A DNA stretch of 64,000 bases from Candidatus Mycolicibacterium alkanivorans (GCF_022760805.1 NZ_JAIVFL010000001.1:2666001-2730000), one strand, 5' to 3'. Positions 1-9,361 are shown, numbered from the stretch's first letter. A program made the numbers and translations. Notes: generated by a model not told the origin, from the sequence alone.

Positions 1-158
1 TTGCGCCGGCTCTTCGATTTGATGACACCGCGCTCGCGCAAAGCGCGGTCGACATCTGAGGGCAAGCAGAAGTTCCGGCCAGCGTGCCGCCGCATATACG
101 AGTCCAGGTTCTCACCGTGATAAAGACGTGTGCGAACTGGAAGGGGTGGGATCCTCAC
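1..158 (-). CDS. tniQ: TniQ/TnsD-type target selector, N-terminal fragment (runs off the window)
   Basis: A GTG start at 158 overlaps the tnsC stop (GTGA), and the frame stays open to base 1. It encodes about 52 residues beginning V-R-I-P-P-L-P-V-R-T-R-L-Y, followed by GENLDSYMRR. This is the usual N-terminus of TniQ/TnsD proteins (LPVRPxxxxGESLxSYLxR). In Tn7-like elements TniQ/TnsD recognises the target site and recruits TnsC. Translational coupling to tnsC and the order tnsA-tnsB-tnsC-tniQ support the call. The zinc-finger and DNA-binding portion lies outside the window, so TniQ cannot be told from a long TnsD. Confidence 0.75.
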   Translation of the reverse strand, partial: MRIPPLPVRTRLYHGENLDSYMRRHAGRNFCLPSDVDRALRERGVIKSKSRR

Positions 159-1192
159 TCAGCCCTCCTCAACGGCATCGGGGTAGCCATGTCGCCTGCC
201 ACCGTCCGCGCTGCAGCCTCCTCAGACGCGAAATCAGTCGAAGTCATGTCGAGAAGCTTCCTATTGATCAACTCGTCGCCGCTGAGGATCGCCGCAATCG
301 CCGCGTCGTTGAGGAGGGCGCGGAGCGAACCAATTGAACCTCCGGTGCGGTCATATAGGTAGGTCGCCTCTGATTCGAGGGATCCAGCGGCATGGCGACC
401 TAGCGGTAGGAGGGCTTCGATGCCGAGGATGAGTTCGGCCCACCTGTCCCGTTGCGCCTTGGTCCCGTACTCATACTTCCGCATCTGGTGGACAGCCATT
501 CGACCCTTGAGCTGACGTCCCATGTGACCGGCGAACAGATCGGCCTGCAGTAGGTCGATGCCGGCGTAGATGAATGTTGCGTCGAGTCTTTCCGAGAACA
601 CCTTCAGTGCTGATGCGGCTTCGCTGCCTGCCTGGTGATTTGTCTTGAGGTTGTGCACCTCGTCGACCAGGACTAGCGAAACCGAGAGGCTCCGCATGAC
701 GCCCACGATCTGCTCGGTCAGGTCCTGAGCGGTTGACTTGTTCGGAACCAAGAGGCCGAGGAAGTTGGCGAATGCCAGCATCATCATCTTTGGGGTAGTC
801 CCCGGCGGGACGACCGTATAGACCACCGGGGCGAACCCGTCGTCGTAACGGTTGATTTTGGCTCGCATCATCCGGTCATGGCGGCGGCCGATCAGCAGTG
901 CGGCGGTGGACTTGCCACGGCCCGCGGACCCAGAGATCGCAAGGCCGCGGCGTGCGGTGGCAGACTCAGCAGAGTTCCTCGCCATTAAGACGCGGGTCTG
1001 ATGTGTCAACGCCTCGGTGTCTGGCGTCTCCAACACGACGTCTGCCCCAAGCCAGGCAAATCGCTGCTGGTCGTATTCCTCTTTCCCGGCGGGGGAGAGG
1101 GTCTTGATCTGCTTCAAGTTGAGGTGCTCAGGCTCGACGTTGCGACGGTTGACGAACTCCCGCCACGCGGCTAGTGAATCGGGTACGGCCAC
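155..1192 (-). CDS. tnsC: TnsC/TniB-like AAA+ transposition regulator
   Basis: Protein of 345 residues from a GTG start two bases after the tnsB stop. A Walker A P-loop (GSAGRGKST) lies at about residues 88-96 and a Walker B (LVLVDE) at about 173-178, followed by AAA+ sensor-like segments. In Tn7 and Tn5053-type transposons this ATPase links target recognition (TniQ) to the transposase. Length and position between tnsB and tniQ match the family. It appears intact. Confidence 0.88.
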   Translation of the reverse strand: MAVPDSLAAWREFVNRRNVEPEHLNLKQIKTLSPAGKEEYDQQRFAWLGADVVLETPDTEALTHQTRVLMARNSAESATARRGLAISGSAGRGKSTAALLIGRRHDRMMRAKINRYDDGFAPVVYTVVPPGTTPKMMMLAFANFLGLLVPNKSTAQDLTEQIVGVMRSLSVSLVLVDEVHNLKTNHQAGSEAASALKVFSERLDATFIYAGIDLLQADLFAGHMGRQLKGRMAVHQMRKYEYGTKAQRDRWAELILGIEALLPLGRHAAGSLESEATYLYDRTGGSIGSLRALLNDAAIAAILSGDELINRKLLDMTSTDFASEEAAARTVAGDMATPMPLRRAE

Positions 1193-1194
1193 GG

Positions 1195-3246
1195 CTACTC
1201 CTCGCCCGCGTCATCGATGCGCCGTGCCGGCCGACGCGTTGGGGCTGCAGCGGTCTCGTTGATTGCGGAAACAGTCGCCAAGTGTTCGGTCCCCACATCT
1301 GAACGATTTTTCTCGGTGACGGGGGAGAGCGGTGGCACCACGGGTTTGTTCACGCTGTCGCGTTTCGCGGCTCGCTGTTCCTTGACTGTGCGAGCACCAC
1401 CGGTTTGGATGCGGCTGATCTCGGCAAGGACATCAACTCCGGTGGGCGTGTCGCCGCGGCGCTCTATTGCCTGGCGGGCGGCGCGCAGAACGTCGAGGGA
1501 GAACGGCGCCAGCGCCTGTTTGGCGAGGCTCCACTCGGCCTCAATCCATTCGCCCCGGAAATGGTCACGGAGGAAGATCGACTGCAGCCGATAGGGGTCG
1601 TATCGGACTTCCCATCTGTCGTTCGCTGGGAGCGGCAAACCACTCTTGACGCCACGGTAGGGGTGCAGCGCTGGACTGTCGTAGTGCAAGCTCTCGAAAT
1701 TGACGCCGTAGCCCTGGATTGTCCGGTACGCCACCGGAAGTAAGCCAATGTAGTCGTCGCGATCCAGCGCGACATTGACCGTTGGTGCAACCGAGGCCAG
1801 CGCCGCGAAGGCCTCGTTGGGGGTGAGATCCTTCTTCGGCATCGCGGGGTGGCGGAGTCCTGGATGCCGCTTGTTCTGCCAGACAGCGACAATCCAAAGA
1901 TCCAGCAGGTTCTGCACCTCGGCCAACGTCCAAATAGCCTCGGTCTGTGGGGACGCTCCACGATTGACCACGTTTGGTCCGACGTATCCGGCGAGGTACT
2001 GGGTGAACCCACTGTTGATGGCCGCAAAGACTCGTTCAACGTGGGGTTTATCGGTAGGCGTGCGTGGCGCAGCCTTGGTCACGCTGATCTGCAATCGCTC
2101 GCAAGCATTGAGAAAGGTCGAGCCGACGTAAACCTTGCCGCGGTCCACGGTGATCGACTCGGGCACAATCACGGGTTTGGCGGCGACGCTGGTCCGTATT
2201 TCGTCGTCGCCCTCGATCATTCCTGCGGGAAGGATGGAACGTGAAAACGCTACGGATGGTTGCCACCCGGGCTGCATTGGAAGGGGCGTGAGTGCCCGAG
2301 CGAGAAGTACTGCCGCGTCGACGCTCTTGGTAGCTACTGGTCGCAGAATCGCTGCGCACAAAGTGCGGGTGGCGATGTCTAGCATTACCGTCAGGTCCAC
2401 ACGTCCCGTGGTCCCATCGGGGTATATGACCAACAGATCCATTGGCGTGCTGTCGACTTCGGTAAGTTCACCTGGCCGCGAAGGTGCCTGATGACCCCAC
2501 GTTCGGTCCGGCCGGTTGGCCTGTGTTCGTCGAGTTGTCGCATTTCCGAAGGGATGCCGGGATTTCTCGATATTGTCCAGTGCGCGATACAAAGTCGACC
2601 GCGAGGGGAGTGGCAGCCCCAACTGGGTGGCCTCTATGCTGATCTGCTTGATTACGCGCGAGCGCGTGCCGGTCGAGACGTTCGTTTGCGCCCTGACGGC
2701 GTTTTCGAGCAGGGATGCCACCGCCGGGTCGATTCGACCGGTAGGAGAGGCCTGCCTATGCATGCGCCCGTCGACCAGGCCTGCAACACCGTCATTGCGA
2801 TACGCCTTGATGTGGCGTTCCAGACTCCTGAAGCCAATGGGAGTGTTGGCCGCTGCCAACTCGGACACTTTCGCGGCAATCCGGTCCTTGAGTGGAAGTT
2901 TGGGGTCGTACTCCCGACGGGACGGTGGTGCATCTTGTTCGTCGTGGCCGTCAAGATTCGCTGGAGGTGTGCCGGTAAGCACTTCGATGACATGATGGCG
3001 GAGGAACAATACGCGTTCGCGAGCATCGGTATCGAGAGTCTCCAAGACCGCGGCCGAGTCGAGGCGGGGAAGCCGATCTGGAACGTCCGGGAGAAAGCTG
3101 TCGTCCCCGAGCAGTTCGGCAACCCCGATCCGGCGAATCCGCCCGGACATAAGGTCTTTCAGCGCCAGTTCCGGTCCGTCCTGGGCTACGACCTGCCATG
3201 TCTGACCGTCATACTGCAGGCAGTCGAACAGGCGAACGGACTTCAT
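1195..3246 (-). CDS. tnsB: TnsB-like DDE transposase
   Basis: Protein of 683 residues when started at the ATG at 3246. That ATG overlaps the tnsA stop (ATGA) and follows a GAGG box seven bases upstream; the longer frame from 3309 is less likely. An integrase-type (rve) core carries the catalytic triad D265 (EVDSTPMD), D368 (ITVDRG) and E404 (KPHVERVF). Helix-turn-helix-type DNA-binding regions precede it and a Mu-type C-terminal beta-barrel/tail region follows. It would bind the repeats at 4051-4190 and carry out strand transfer. No key residue is missing. Confidence 0.92.
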   Translation of the reverse strand: MKSVRLFDCLQYDGQTWQVVAQDGPELALKDLMSGRIRRIGVAELLGDDSFLPDVPDRLPRLDSAAVLETLDTDARERVLFLRHHVIEVLTGTPPANLDGHDEQDAPPSRREYDPKLPLKDRIAAKVSELAAANTPIGFRSLERHIKAYRNDGVAGLVDGRMHRQASPTGRIDPAVASLLENAVRAQTNVSTGTRSRVIKQISIEATQLGLPLPSRSTLYRALDNIEKSRHPFGNATTRRTQANRPDRTWGHQAPSRPGELTEVDSTPMDLLVIYPDGTTGRVDLTVMLDIATRTLCAAILRPVATKSVDAAVLLARALTPLPMQPGWQPSVAFSRSILPAGMIEGDDEIRTSVAAKPVIVPESITVDRGKVYVGSTFLNACERLQISVTKAAPRTPTDKPHVERVFAAINSGFTQYLAGYVGPNVVNRGASPQTEAIWTLAEVQNLLDLWIVAVWQNKRHPGLRHPAMPKKDLTPNEAFAALASVAPTVNVALDRDDYIGLLPVAYRTIQGYGVNFESLHYDSPALHPYRGVKSGLPLPANDRWEVRYDPYRLQSIFLRDHFRGEWIEAEWSLAKQALAPFSLDVLRAARQAIERRGDTPTGVDVLAEISRIQTGGARTVKEQRAAKRDSVNKPVVPPLSPVTEKNRSDVGTEHLATVSAINETAAAPTRRPARRIDDAGEE

Positions 3247-3998
3247 GCCCACACCTCGCTGGACATCGACAATGGCCGGCTCAGATCTGTTGACAGAATC
3301 TGCCGCCATAACAGGTGCAGCACGTTGGCCGTCAGGACCTCGGTGCTGAGACCCGTCGCGCCGCTGATACGGCGTAGACCGTCTTGAAGCGGAAGTGGCC
3401 TTTCGAAGCAGTCCCGGATCAACTCAGCAGTGCCCATGGTGGGAGCATTACGGTCATGCCGGTACCCGGCGAGCCAGCGCAGATTGTGCGCGTGCTCTGA
3501 CGGGAGTCCGGTGAAGACGTCGTATTGCCAACCGATTTCGTCGCACGCCTTGCGTGTCAGGGCAAACTGTTCGGCGTTCTTCTCGACTCGCTCGGGAGAC
3601 CGAACGTCAACGACCCGTCCATCACCGTTGGAAAGCCGAACGAAGAAGTCAGGTACGTGGTCGTGGTGGCCGCCCGTGCCTCGTGGCCATAGCAGCGCCA
3701 ACGGCTGGGCCGCGATGGCAACAACGTCGGTCGCGGCATCTGCCGACAGTAGGAACTCACGTTCGAGGAGTGACTCGAAATCCACGTGTCCGCGATTTGT
3801 GCTTGACCAGTACAGGCCCTCGTAGTTCCGTTTGCCCGGCCAGGAGAAGAACTCACGGATCGGCGTGGCACGCTCGACCCGCACCGACCCGACGCCTAGT
3901 GACAGCTCCAGGTTTTGAACGGTCCCGTCAACGCACGCCAGCACCCGCGTCACGTCCGTGGCGTTCCGCGGTAGCGAACGCAGACGTGGAGTTGCCAT
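3243..3998 (-). CDS. tnsA: TnsA-like endonuclease
   Basis: Protein of 251 residues from the ATG at 3998, preceded by a GGGG box; an upstream frame to 4049 is probably untranslated. The N-terminal half shows a restriction-endonuclease-like active site: acidic residues in ESLLERE (about 75-81), PD at 116-117, and VDVRS at 130-134 in place of the usual E-x-K. TnsA cuts the 5' ends during cut-and-paste transposition, so its presence argues against purely replicative movement. It is the first gene of the leftward operon. The D-V-R variant of the last motif makes activity slightly less certain. Confidence 0.8.
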   Translation of the reverse strand: MATPRLRSLPRNATDVTRVLACVDGTVQNLELSLGVGSVRVERATPIREFFSWPGKRNYEGLYWSSTNRGHVDFESLLEREFLLSADAATDVVAIAAQPLALLWPRGTGGHHDHVPDFFVRLSNGDGRVVDVRSPERVEKNAEQFALTRKACDEIGWQYDVFTGLPSEHAHNLRWLAGYRHDRNAPTMGTAELIRDCFERPLPLQDGLRRISGATGLSTEVLTANVLHLLWRQILSTDLSRPLSMSSEVWA

Positions 3999-4049
3999 TC
4001 TCGACCCCTTTGAACCAGCTGCCCGGAGGCTACAGGCGCAGTCCGACAT

Positions 4050-4190
4050 TACCGCCAGGTTTACTGAGAAAATAGCGACGCGCCGAAGACCGCCAGATGT
4101 TTTGCGAAAACCGCCAGGTATATCGAGACAGGACAGTTTCGGTGGGTGGGTGTGACGGTTTGGCCGGAAAACGGCGACGTTAAGTTGACA
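4050..4190. repeat. End of the Tn7-like transposon with TnsB-binding-type repeats
   Basis: Three direct copies of ACCGCCAG begin at 4051, 4089 and 4110. A fourth, diverged copy sits in the terminal 40 bp. Read inward from 4190 the sequence starts TGTCAACTTAACGTCGCCGT, and Tn7-like elements begin with TGT. On that strand the repeats read CTGGCGGT-T-TTC. The tnsA promoter must lie in or beside these repeats, as in Tn7. The probable end is 4190; TAATG at 4191-4195 would be the flanking 5-bp duplication, but the other end is outside the window and cannot be compared. Confidence 0.6.
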
Positions 4191-4645
4191 TAATGTGGCT
4201 TATCGGCAAAATTTTCTATCGAGGTCATCACTAGATGAATACTCGCGGCGAAGTGCTTTTCGGCCTGACCTGCACGTTCGTCTGCGGCCGCCCCGGGCCG
4301 CCGTGACGAGAAGGTTCTGTGGCCATCCGATCTACCTGCATGGATTGCACCTTCATTCGTCTAACGAATGCAACCTGCAGTTGCGCGGTGGCCGCTTGAC
4401 GACATGCGTGACGGGTTCTCCGATCCCGTTCGATTGATCACCAACCCGTCTCAGCACCCTGGCGCACATTCGTCACTGTGACGTAATAGTCTGTGTCACA
4501 GTGGTTCTCGGCATTCGCATCTCGCCGAATGACATCAAGCGCGACTGGTGGCCCGCGCCGGCGTAACGGGCGTTGACGCGCCGCCGGTGTACTGCCGAAC
4601 CATAAATCAATCGTTAGATGAATGAAACGGTGTTATGATCGATGA
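4191..4645. other. Gene-free spacer between Tn7-like end and recombinase trio
   Basis: About 455 bp without a convincing gene. It contains a perfect 7-bp-arm palindrome at 4354-4370 and AT-richer DNA just before the recombinase start. No ribosome-binding site of note precedes the ATG at 4646. The spacer probably holds the promoter, and possibly the crossover site, of the recombinase module. Confidence 0.5.
4354..4370. promoter_or_regulatory. Operator-like palindrome
   Basis: CATTCGT-CTA-ACGAATG is a perfect inverted repeat with 7-bp arms, flanked by further weak symmetry (TTGCA before, TGCAA after). It lies about 280 bp upstream of the recombinase gene. It could be a binding site for the XRE protein of the trio or a recombinase core site; this is inference only. 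Confidence 0.35.
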
Positions 4646-5803
4646 ATGGCTGACTACGAGCCACTCCCAGGCGGTGCTCCGCTGCGGTTGCTGCGCGGCG
4701 ACGCGCGATTGCTGCGAGCCGACGAGCAGGTCTGGTCGGAGATGCTGGAGGGCTGGCGTGCGTCGCTGCTGGCACGCAATAGCGCCGTCGGCACCATCCG
4801 AAACTATGTGCGAGTGCTGACCGATTTCCAGACGGTCTGCAACGACTACCCGTGGCACTGGAGCCCCGCCGACGTGGGCGACTACGTGACCGTGCTGCAC
4901 GCGCGGGCGCACGAGCGGCGCGGCACAACGGCGGCGAAGTCGACGGTGCGCGGGTATCTGATGGTCATCCGGTCGTTCTGCAGCTTCCTGTGCGAACCGC
5001 GCTACGGGTGGGCCGAACTGTGCCACAAACTGTTCGGCGAATATCCCGCGCAAGTGTGCTTCGAGTACAACCTGCCCGTCCACGTCTCGGAGAATGAGGC
5101 CGAGCCCAAGCGGCGGGCGTTCTCACGCGATGAGGTGCAAACCTTGTTCGACTACTTCGACAACCGCGTCGACGAGCTGTACGCCGCCAACAAGAAGGCG
5201 TGGCTGACGACGCTGCGCGATGCCTGCATCGCGAAGGTCGCCTACGCGTACGGTGTGCGACGACAAGAGCTGCTGTGGCTGCAGACCGTCGACTTCGGCC
5301 CGAATCCTCATGTCCCGCAATACGGTGCGTTCGGCGCCATGTACGTGCGTTGGGGCAAGGGATCGCGGGGTTCTCAAGCCAAGAGACGAACAGTCCTGAC
5401 GGTGCCGTTGATGGGTTGGGCCCCTGAGATCCTGGATGCCTGGATCAACGATCCCGAGTGTCGGCAACGGATGACCTTCGGTGCGGCATCACCCTGGTTG
5501 TGGCCCTCCGAGCGCGGCGCCCAGCTGACGCTCGACTCTTATGCGACTCGGTTCACCGATCACCGCCGCGCCGCGGGACTGCCCGACGGTTTGTCACTGC
5601 ACGGATTCCGGCGGTCGTATGTGACCCATCTGATCGAGGCCGGTTACGACCCGCTGTTCGTCCAGCAGCAGGTCGGGCACGAACAATCCTCGACGACGGC
5701 GCTCTACACGCAGGTGTCCTCGGACTACCGGCAGAAGACTCTGCAACGCATGATCAGCCAGCGCCTTGGATCGGCGGACATCAGCTACGGGAAGACGCCA
5801 TGA
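4646..5803 (+). CDS. Tyrosine recombinase (phage-integrase/XerC-D family)
   Basis: Protein of 385 residues with an N-terminal SAM-like core-binding domain (about 30-130) and a C-terminal catalytic domain. The catalytic residues are visible: R205 (YGVRRQE), H319 and R322 (LHGFRRS), H345 (VGHEQSS) and the nucleophile Y354 (ALYTQV). It should therefore be an active site-specific recombinase. It is the first gene of a coupled trio, its stop overlapping the start of the XRE gene (ATGA). It likely mobilises or rearranges the surrounding accessory DNA. Confidence 0.9.
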   Translation: MADYEPLPGGAPLRLLRGDARLLRADEQVWSEMLEGWRASLLARNSAVGTIRNYVRVLTDFQTVCNDYPWHWSPADVGDYVTVLHARAHERRGTTAAKSTVRGYLMVIRSFCSFLCEPRYGWAELCHKLFGEYPAQVCFEYNLPVHVSENEAEPKRRAFSRDEVQTLFDYFDNRVDELYAANKKAWLTTLRDACIAKVAYAYGVRRQELLWLQTVDFGPNPHVPQYGAFGAMYVRWGKGSRGSQAKRRTVLTVPLMGWAPEILDAWINDPECRQRMTFGAASPWLWPSERGAQLTLDSYATRFTDHRRAAGLPDGLSLHGFRRSYVTHLIEAGYDPLFVQQQVGHEQSSTTALYTQVSSDYRQKTLQRMISQRLGSADISYGKTP

Positions 5804-6159
5804 CCACGCAGAAGCGGGTCGACTTCGAGTGGAACCTGCGCAAGCTCATGGCCGCCCGCAACCTGTGGAAATCCACCGAACTCATCCCGCTGCTGCGCTC
5901 GCGCGGAATCGTGCTCTCACAACCACAAACCTACCGGCTGATGACCGGCAAGCCTGAACGCATCAACACCCGGGTGTTCGCCGCATTGTGCGACATCCTG
6001 GACTGTTCGCCCGCGGAACTGTTCGAACCGATCGTGGTGATGGAAGCGCGGGCGACGGCGAATGCACCCGACGTGCACCCCGGATCGACGGCCAGACCCA
6101 CAAACCAGAAAGCCCCGGGCGTTCGCCGGGTTCGCGTCGTCGAGGACGAGGAGACATAA
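5800..6159 (+). CDS. Small XRE/Cro-type helix-turn-helix protein of the recombinase trio
   Basis: Protein of 119 residues that starts inside the recombinase stop codon. Residues about 8-70 form a Cro/C1-type helix-turn-helix (RKLMAARNL, then SQPQTYRLMTG, then ALCDILDCSPAEL). This is the YozG/Cro-like arrangement common beside actinobacterial recombinases. The tail is basic and proline-rich. It probably regulates the module or acts as an accessory DNA-binding factor; the sequence does not say which. Confidence 0.75.
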   Translation: MTTQKRVDFEWNLRKLMAARNLWKSTELIPLLRSRGIVLSQPQTYRLMTGKPERINTRVFAALCDILDCSPAELFEPIVVMEARATANAPDVHPGSTARPTNQKAPGVRRVRVVEDEET

Positions 6160-6164
6160 GAACC

Positions 6165-7625
6165 TTGGCCCGCCCAAAACCACTCCCCGACCCCACCAAG
6201 TACACCCCGTGCCAGCGCTGCAACCAGGCCTACCCGACCGTGGCGTGGTGGCAAGGCCAGCCGATCTGCAACTACTGCTACCTGGCCGGTAAACGCACCA
6301 CCGGCCGCTGCGTCCGCTGCCGGCACGTCGGGATCTGTCCGGGCCGCACCCCCACCGGAGAGCTCTTGTGCCGCAAGTGCAGCGGCATCCGCCTCAACGT
6401 GGACTGCGTCCAATGCGGCGATGAAGCCGAACTCTACCGCGCCGGCCATTGCTGGCGGTGTGAACTCGGCGCCCAAGTCGACCAACTCCTCACCCACCCC
6501 GCGACCGGCACGATCAACGTTCAGCTCGAACCCCTGGCCTCGGCCCTGAAATCGATGTCGCGACCCAACAGCGGAGTGACGTGGTTGCGCAACCAGCAGG
6601 TGCGTTCCATCCTGCGCCAGCTCGCGCAGAGCCCCACCATCGACCAATCACTGCTGGAGGGCCTTCCTCCATCGCGGCACACCAGCCACATCCGCGCACT
6701 GCTCGCCCAACACGGCGTCACCGACGCCAAGGTCGACTACCGCGACAGGTTCGACACCTGGTCGCTGGACAAGATCGCCGAGGTCAACGACCCGGCATCC
6801 CAACGTGTTCTCCGCAGCTACCTGCGCTGGCACCTCGCCCACAAGCTGCACGACGCGTGCAGCGAAGGCCGATTCCTCGCCAGCAAGCAAGCCGTCACCG
6901 TCGCGGTCAGTTTTTTCAATTGGCTTGCGGCACAATCTATCCCATTCACCGAAGTCTCGCAGACCGATGTCGACCGCTATATTGCCGAGGGACCCGAGAC
7001 GCGGCGTCTGCTGACCCGATTCCTACCCTGGGCGATCAAGAGCTATCGGCTGACGAAGTTGGAGATCACGCCTCATCGGCGAGACACCACCCGGGAAAAG
7101 ACCGTTGACGAGCAGATCGAGCAACTGCAGAATCTGTTCGCTCACCCCGACATGAACGCCCAGGATCGGCTGATGGCCGCCCTCATCCTCGTCTTTGGGC
7201 AACCGACCCATAAAGTCGTTGCGCTGCAATGGAAAGACATCACCATCCGCGACGGTGCTCAGGCCATCACCCTGGGCAAGCACCCGGTGATCCTCGAACC
7301 CCCACTCGACGAACTCGTCGTCGCGGTCAGCCAATCCGTTGCCAATCGGCAAACCGCCGCCAACGCCGTCACCCCGTGGGTGTTCCCTGGCTATCGACCC
7401 GGAAGCCACCTCAACGCCAACCACGTCCGGATCCGGCTGAAAAAGCTCGGATTTCCCTCGCTCTCCACGCGCATTGGCACCTGGCAGACCATCACCCAGA
7501 CCACCCCGCCACCGGTGCTGGCCGATGCGCTCGGCCTGAACCCGCAAACGGCGATCCGCCACGCCCGCCGCGGATCCGGCCAATACGGCGCCTACGTCGC
7601 CGACCGCATTCACGCAGAGACATAA
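6165..7625 (+). CDS. Zinc-finger protein with a catalytically dead tyrosine-recombinase fold
   Basis: Protein of 486 residues from a TTG at 6165, five bases after the XRE stop. The N-terminal ~95 residues hold several CxxC pairs (CQRC, CNYC, CVRC, CRKC, CVQC, CWRC), a zinc-ribbon array. The rest resembles a tyrosine recombinase (SAM-like domain, then GQPTHKVVALQW and LGLNPQTAIRHAR). The first catalytic Arg is replaced by Pro, the GH motif by GL, and the nucleophilic Tyr is absent. It may be an accessory or architectural partner for the active recombinase at 4646. An alternative start cannot be excluded. Confidence 0.65.
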   Translation: MARPKPLPDPTKYTPCQRCNQAYPTVAWWQGQPICNYCYLAGKRTTGRCVRCRHVGICPGRTPTGELLCRKCSGIRLNVDCVQCGDEAELYRAGHCWRCELGAQVDQLLTHPATGTINVQLEPLASALKSMSRPNSGVTWLRNQQVRSILRQLAQSPTIDQSLLEGLPPSRHTSHIRALLAQHGVTDAKVDYRDRFDTWSLDKIAEVNDPASQRVLRSYLRWHLAHKLHDACSEGRFLASKQAVTVAVSFFNWLAAQSIPFTEVSQTDVDRYIAEGPETRRLLTRFLPWAIKSYRLTKLEITPHRRDTTREKTVDEQIEQLQNLFAHPDMNAQDRLMAALILVFGQPTHKVVALQWKDITIRDGAQAITLGKHPVILEPPLDELVVAVSQSVANRQTAANAVTPWVFPGYRPGSHLNANHVRIRLKKLGFPSLSTRIGTWQTITQTTPPPVLADALGLNPQTAIRHARRGSGQYGAYVADRIHAET

Positions 7626-7714
7626 CCACCAACAACCCTTACCTGGAGATAAGTCTCACTGCACGGCACTAGGGAGCCCCCCCCGAGGACAGTGACTGAT
7701 CTAGCGGGCGGCGT

Positions 7715-8338
7715 TCAACGCCCGGTGATGAGGGGAAGGATCATCGTTCGGGCGAAGGTGCGGAGTTGTTCGGGACTAGTGAGATCGGGTGGTCCGTCGG
7801 GGATCACCACTAGCGAATGGACTAGGCGGACGAGGATGGCCGCGAGGGTATCGACGTCATCGCCTGCCGGTAGTCCGAGATCGGTTCTGCCGCGGCGAAT
7901 TTGTTCGGCGACGAACGCGGCACCAACACGTAAGCCTTCGCCAGCGCCGAGGGTGATCTGCGCCAAGGTTTCGCCTCGGTCTACGGCGAGGCTTTGACGA
8001 AACACTCGATGGTCGCGCAGCAGCGTCACAGTCACCACCATGCCCTCCACGATGCGTTCGGAAACGTCCTGGATGCTTCCGATTTCGGCCTCGATCTGGG
8101 CGAGTAGTCGGCGAATCTCGTGGATGATCGCGGATCGCACGATGTCGTCCTTGTTGCCCATTCTGCGGTAGAGGGTCGTGCGGTTCACCCCGGCGCGGCG
8201 GGCTATGTCGTCGGCTGAGGTGCGTCTGATTCCGACCAGGGCGAACTGTTCGAGTGCCGCGTCGAGTATGCGGGTGTCCACCACATCGCCGGAGCTGTTG
8301 TCGCTCAGCAGCAGTTGCAACACCGGGGAAGAACCCAT
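7715..8338 (-). CDS. TetR-family transcriptional regulator
   Basis: Protein of 207 residues from the ATG at 8338, with a GGAGG further upstream. The N-terminal helix-turn-helix is typical (RRTSADDIARRAGVNRTTLYRRMGNKDDI, about residues 35-65). The C-terminal ligand domain is not diagnostic. Its only close neighbour upstream is a truncated azlC, so its target is unknown; it may once have controlled the azlC/phosphatase operon. Confidence 0.85.
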   Translation of the reverse strand: MGSSPVLQLLLSDNSSGDVVDTRILDAALEQFALVGIRRTSADDIARRAGVNRTTLYRRMGNKDDIVRSAIIHEIRRLLAQIEAEIGSIQDVSERIVEGMVVTVTLLRDHRVFRQSLAVDRGETLAQITLGAGEGLRVGAAFVAEQIRRGRTDLGLPAGDDVDTLAAILVRLVHSLVVIPDGPPDLTSPEQLRTFARTMILPLITGR

Positions 8339-8363
8339 CGAGTACCGCCTCCTCCGATTCAGT

Positions 8364-8879
8364 CTAGCCGTATGCAACATATCCACATATAGTGTGGCAT
8401 TGTAGCTCCCGGTGCGGTTGGCCGGACCAGACGCGAGGAGGCCGATCAATGAACGCGACCGTGTCGCGTAACGGCAGGTTTTTGGTGCGGGTCACGGTGA
8501 GCGCGACAGCATGATCGACAAGCAAATAGGAACCCAGGGTGCGCGTCCTAACACTGGCACCCACGAACATTGGTGCGAGGCTGGCCGAATAGACGATAAA
8601 GCGAAGGTTGATGATGAGAGCCGTGGTGATCACGACACTTGTCGCCGCGCCGTTGCCGATCAGATCCACTGCCGCGATCTGTGCCGCACCTGCGTAGGCG
8701 AAGAGCGAAAATGCCGCTGTCTCAACGATAGTGAACCCATTGTGGGTGCCGGCGAGACCAGCGACGGCGGCGAAGGGGGCTATCCCGATGAGGACTGGGA
8801 GCATGGCGATGGCCCCGGTACGCAGCGCGCGACGCCTCGATGTTCGGTCTGAGGTCCGCTCGTCATCCGATTCGGTCAT
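8364..8879 (-). pseudogene. azlC: Truncated AzlC-family branched-chain amino acid exporter
   Basis: The start at 8879 overlaps the stop of the phosphatase gene (ATGA). About 130 residues match AzlC (MLPVLIGIAPFAAVAGLA, then FAYAGAAQIAAVDLIG, then NLRFIVYSASLAP, then YLLVDHAVAL). The frame then turns into unrelated sequence before TetR, so the last third to half of the usual ~240 residues and any azlD partner are missing. A deletion joining azlC to the TetR region explains this. A functional exporter is unlikely. Confidence 0.75.
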
Positions 8880-9361
8880 TCGGAGTTCCTGCTCAGTGTC
8901 CACGATGGTTGTGGTGCAGCTTGTTGACCCGACATTTTGATGATGCAACCGTTTCCGAGTGGATACTCGTCTGGCCCGTCTGCCCACAATCTGATCCCTT
9001 CCCGGATGACGTCGCCGTGCGTGACCAACACGATCGGTCCCTGTGCCGGGGCCAGCAGCGGCAGCAGGCGGTGTAGTCGTTCGGCGACTTCATTTCGTGA
9101 CTCACCCTGTGGTACAGCCTCGTTGGGACTTATGGCTGATTCCGCTTGATGCCCTTCGCTCGCGGGTCGGCCTTCATATACTCCCCAATGCCGCTCGCGC
9201 AGAAGGGGAGTGTGGTCGAACGGCAGTGCTAGTCGGGCTGCGATGATGCGAGCTGTTTGACAAGCCCGCTTTAGGTCCGAACTGAGCAATAGGACAGGGT
9301 TGTGGCGGCTGAGCTCATCTGCCGCTGTATGCGCCTGCCGAACACCTCGCAGGGTTAACCG

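Noticed and set aside
1..4190. CRISPR-associated transposon
   Set aside because: TniQ is present, but no repeat array or cas gene is visible in the window; TnsA/B/C/TniQ alone are ordinary Tn7-like.
4646..7625. RIT (recombinase-in-trio) element
   Set aside because: Only one of the three proteins is an intact recombinase; the second is XRE-type and the third is zinc-finger and catalytically dead.
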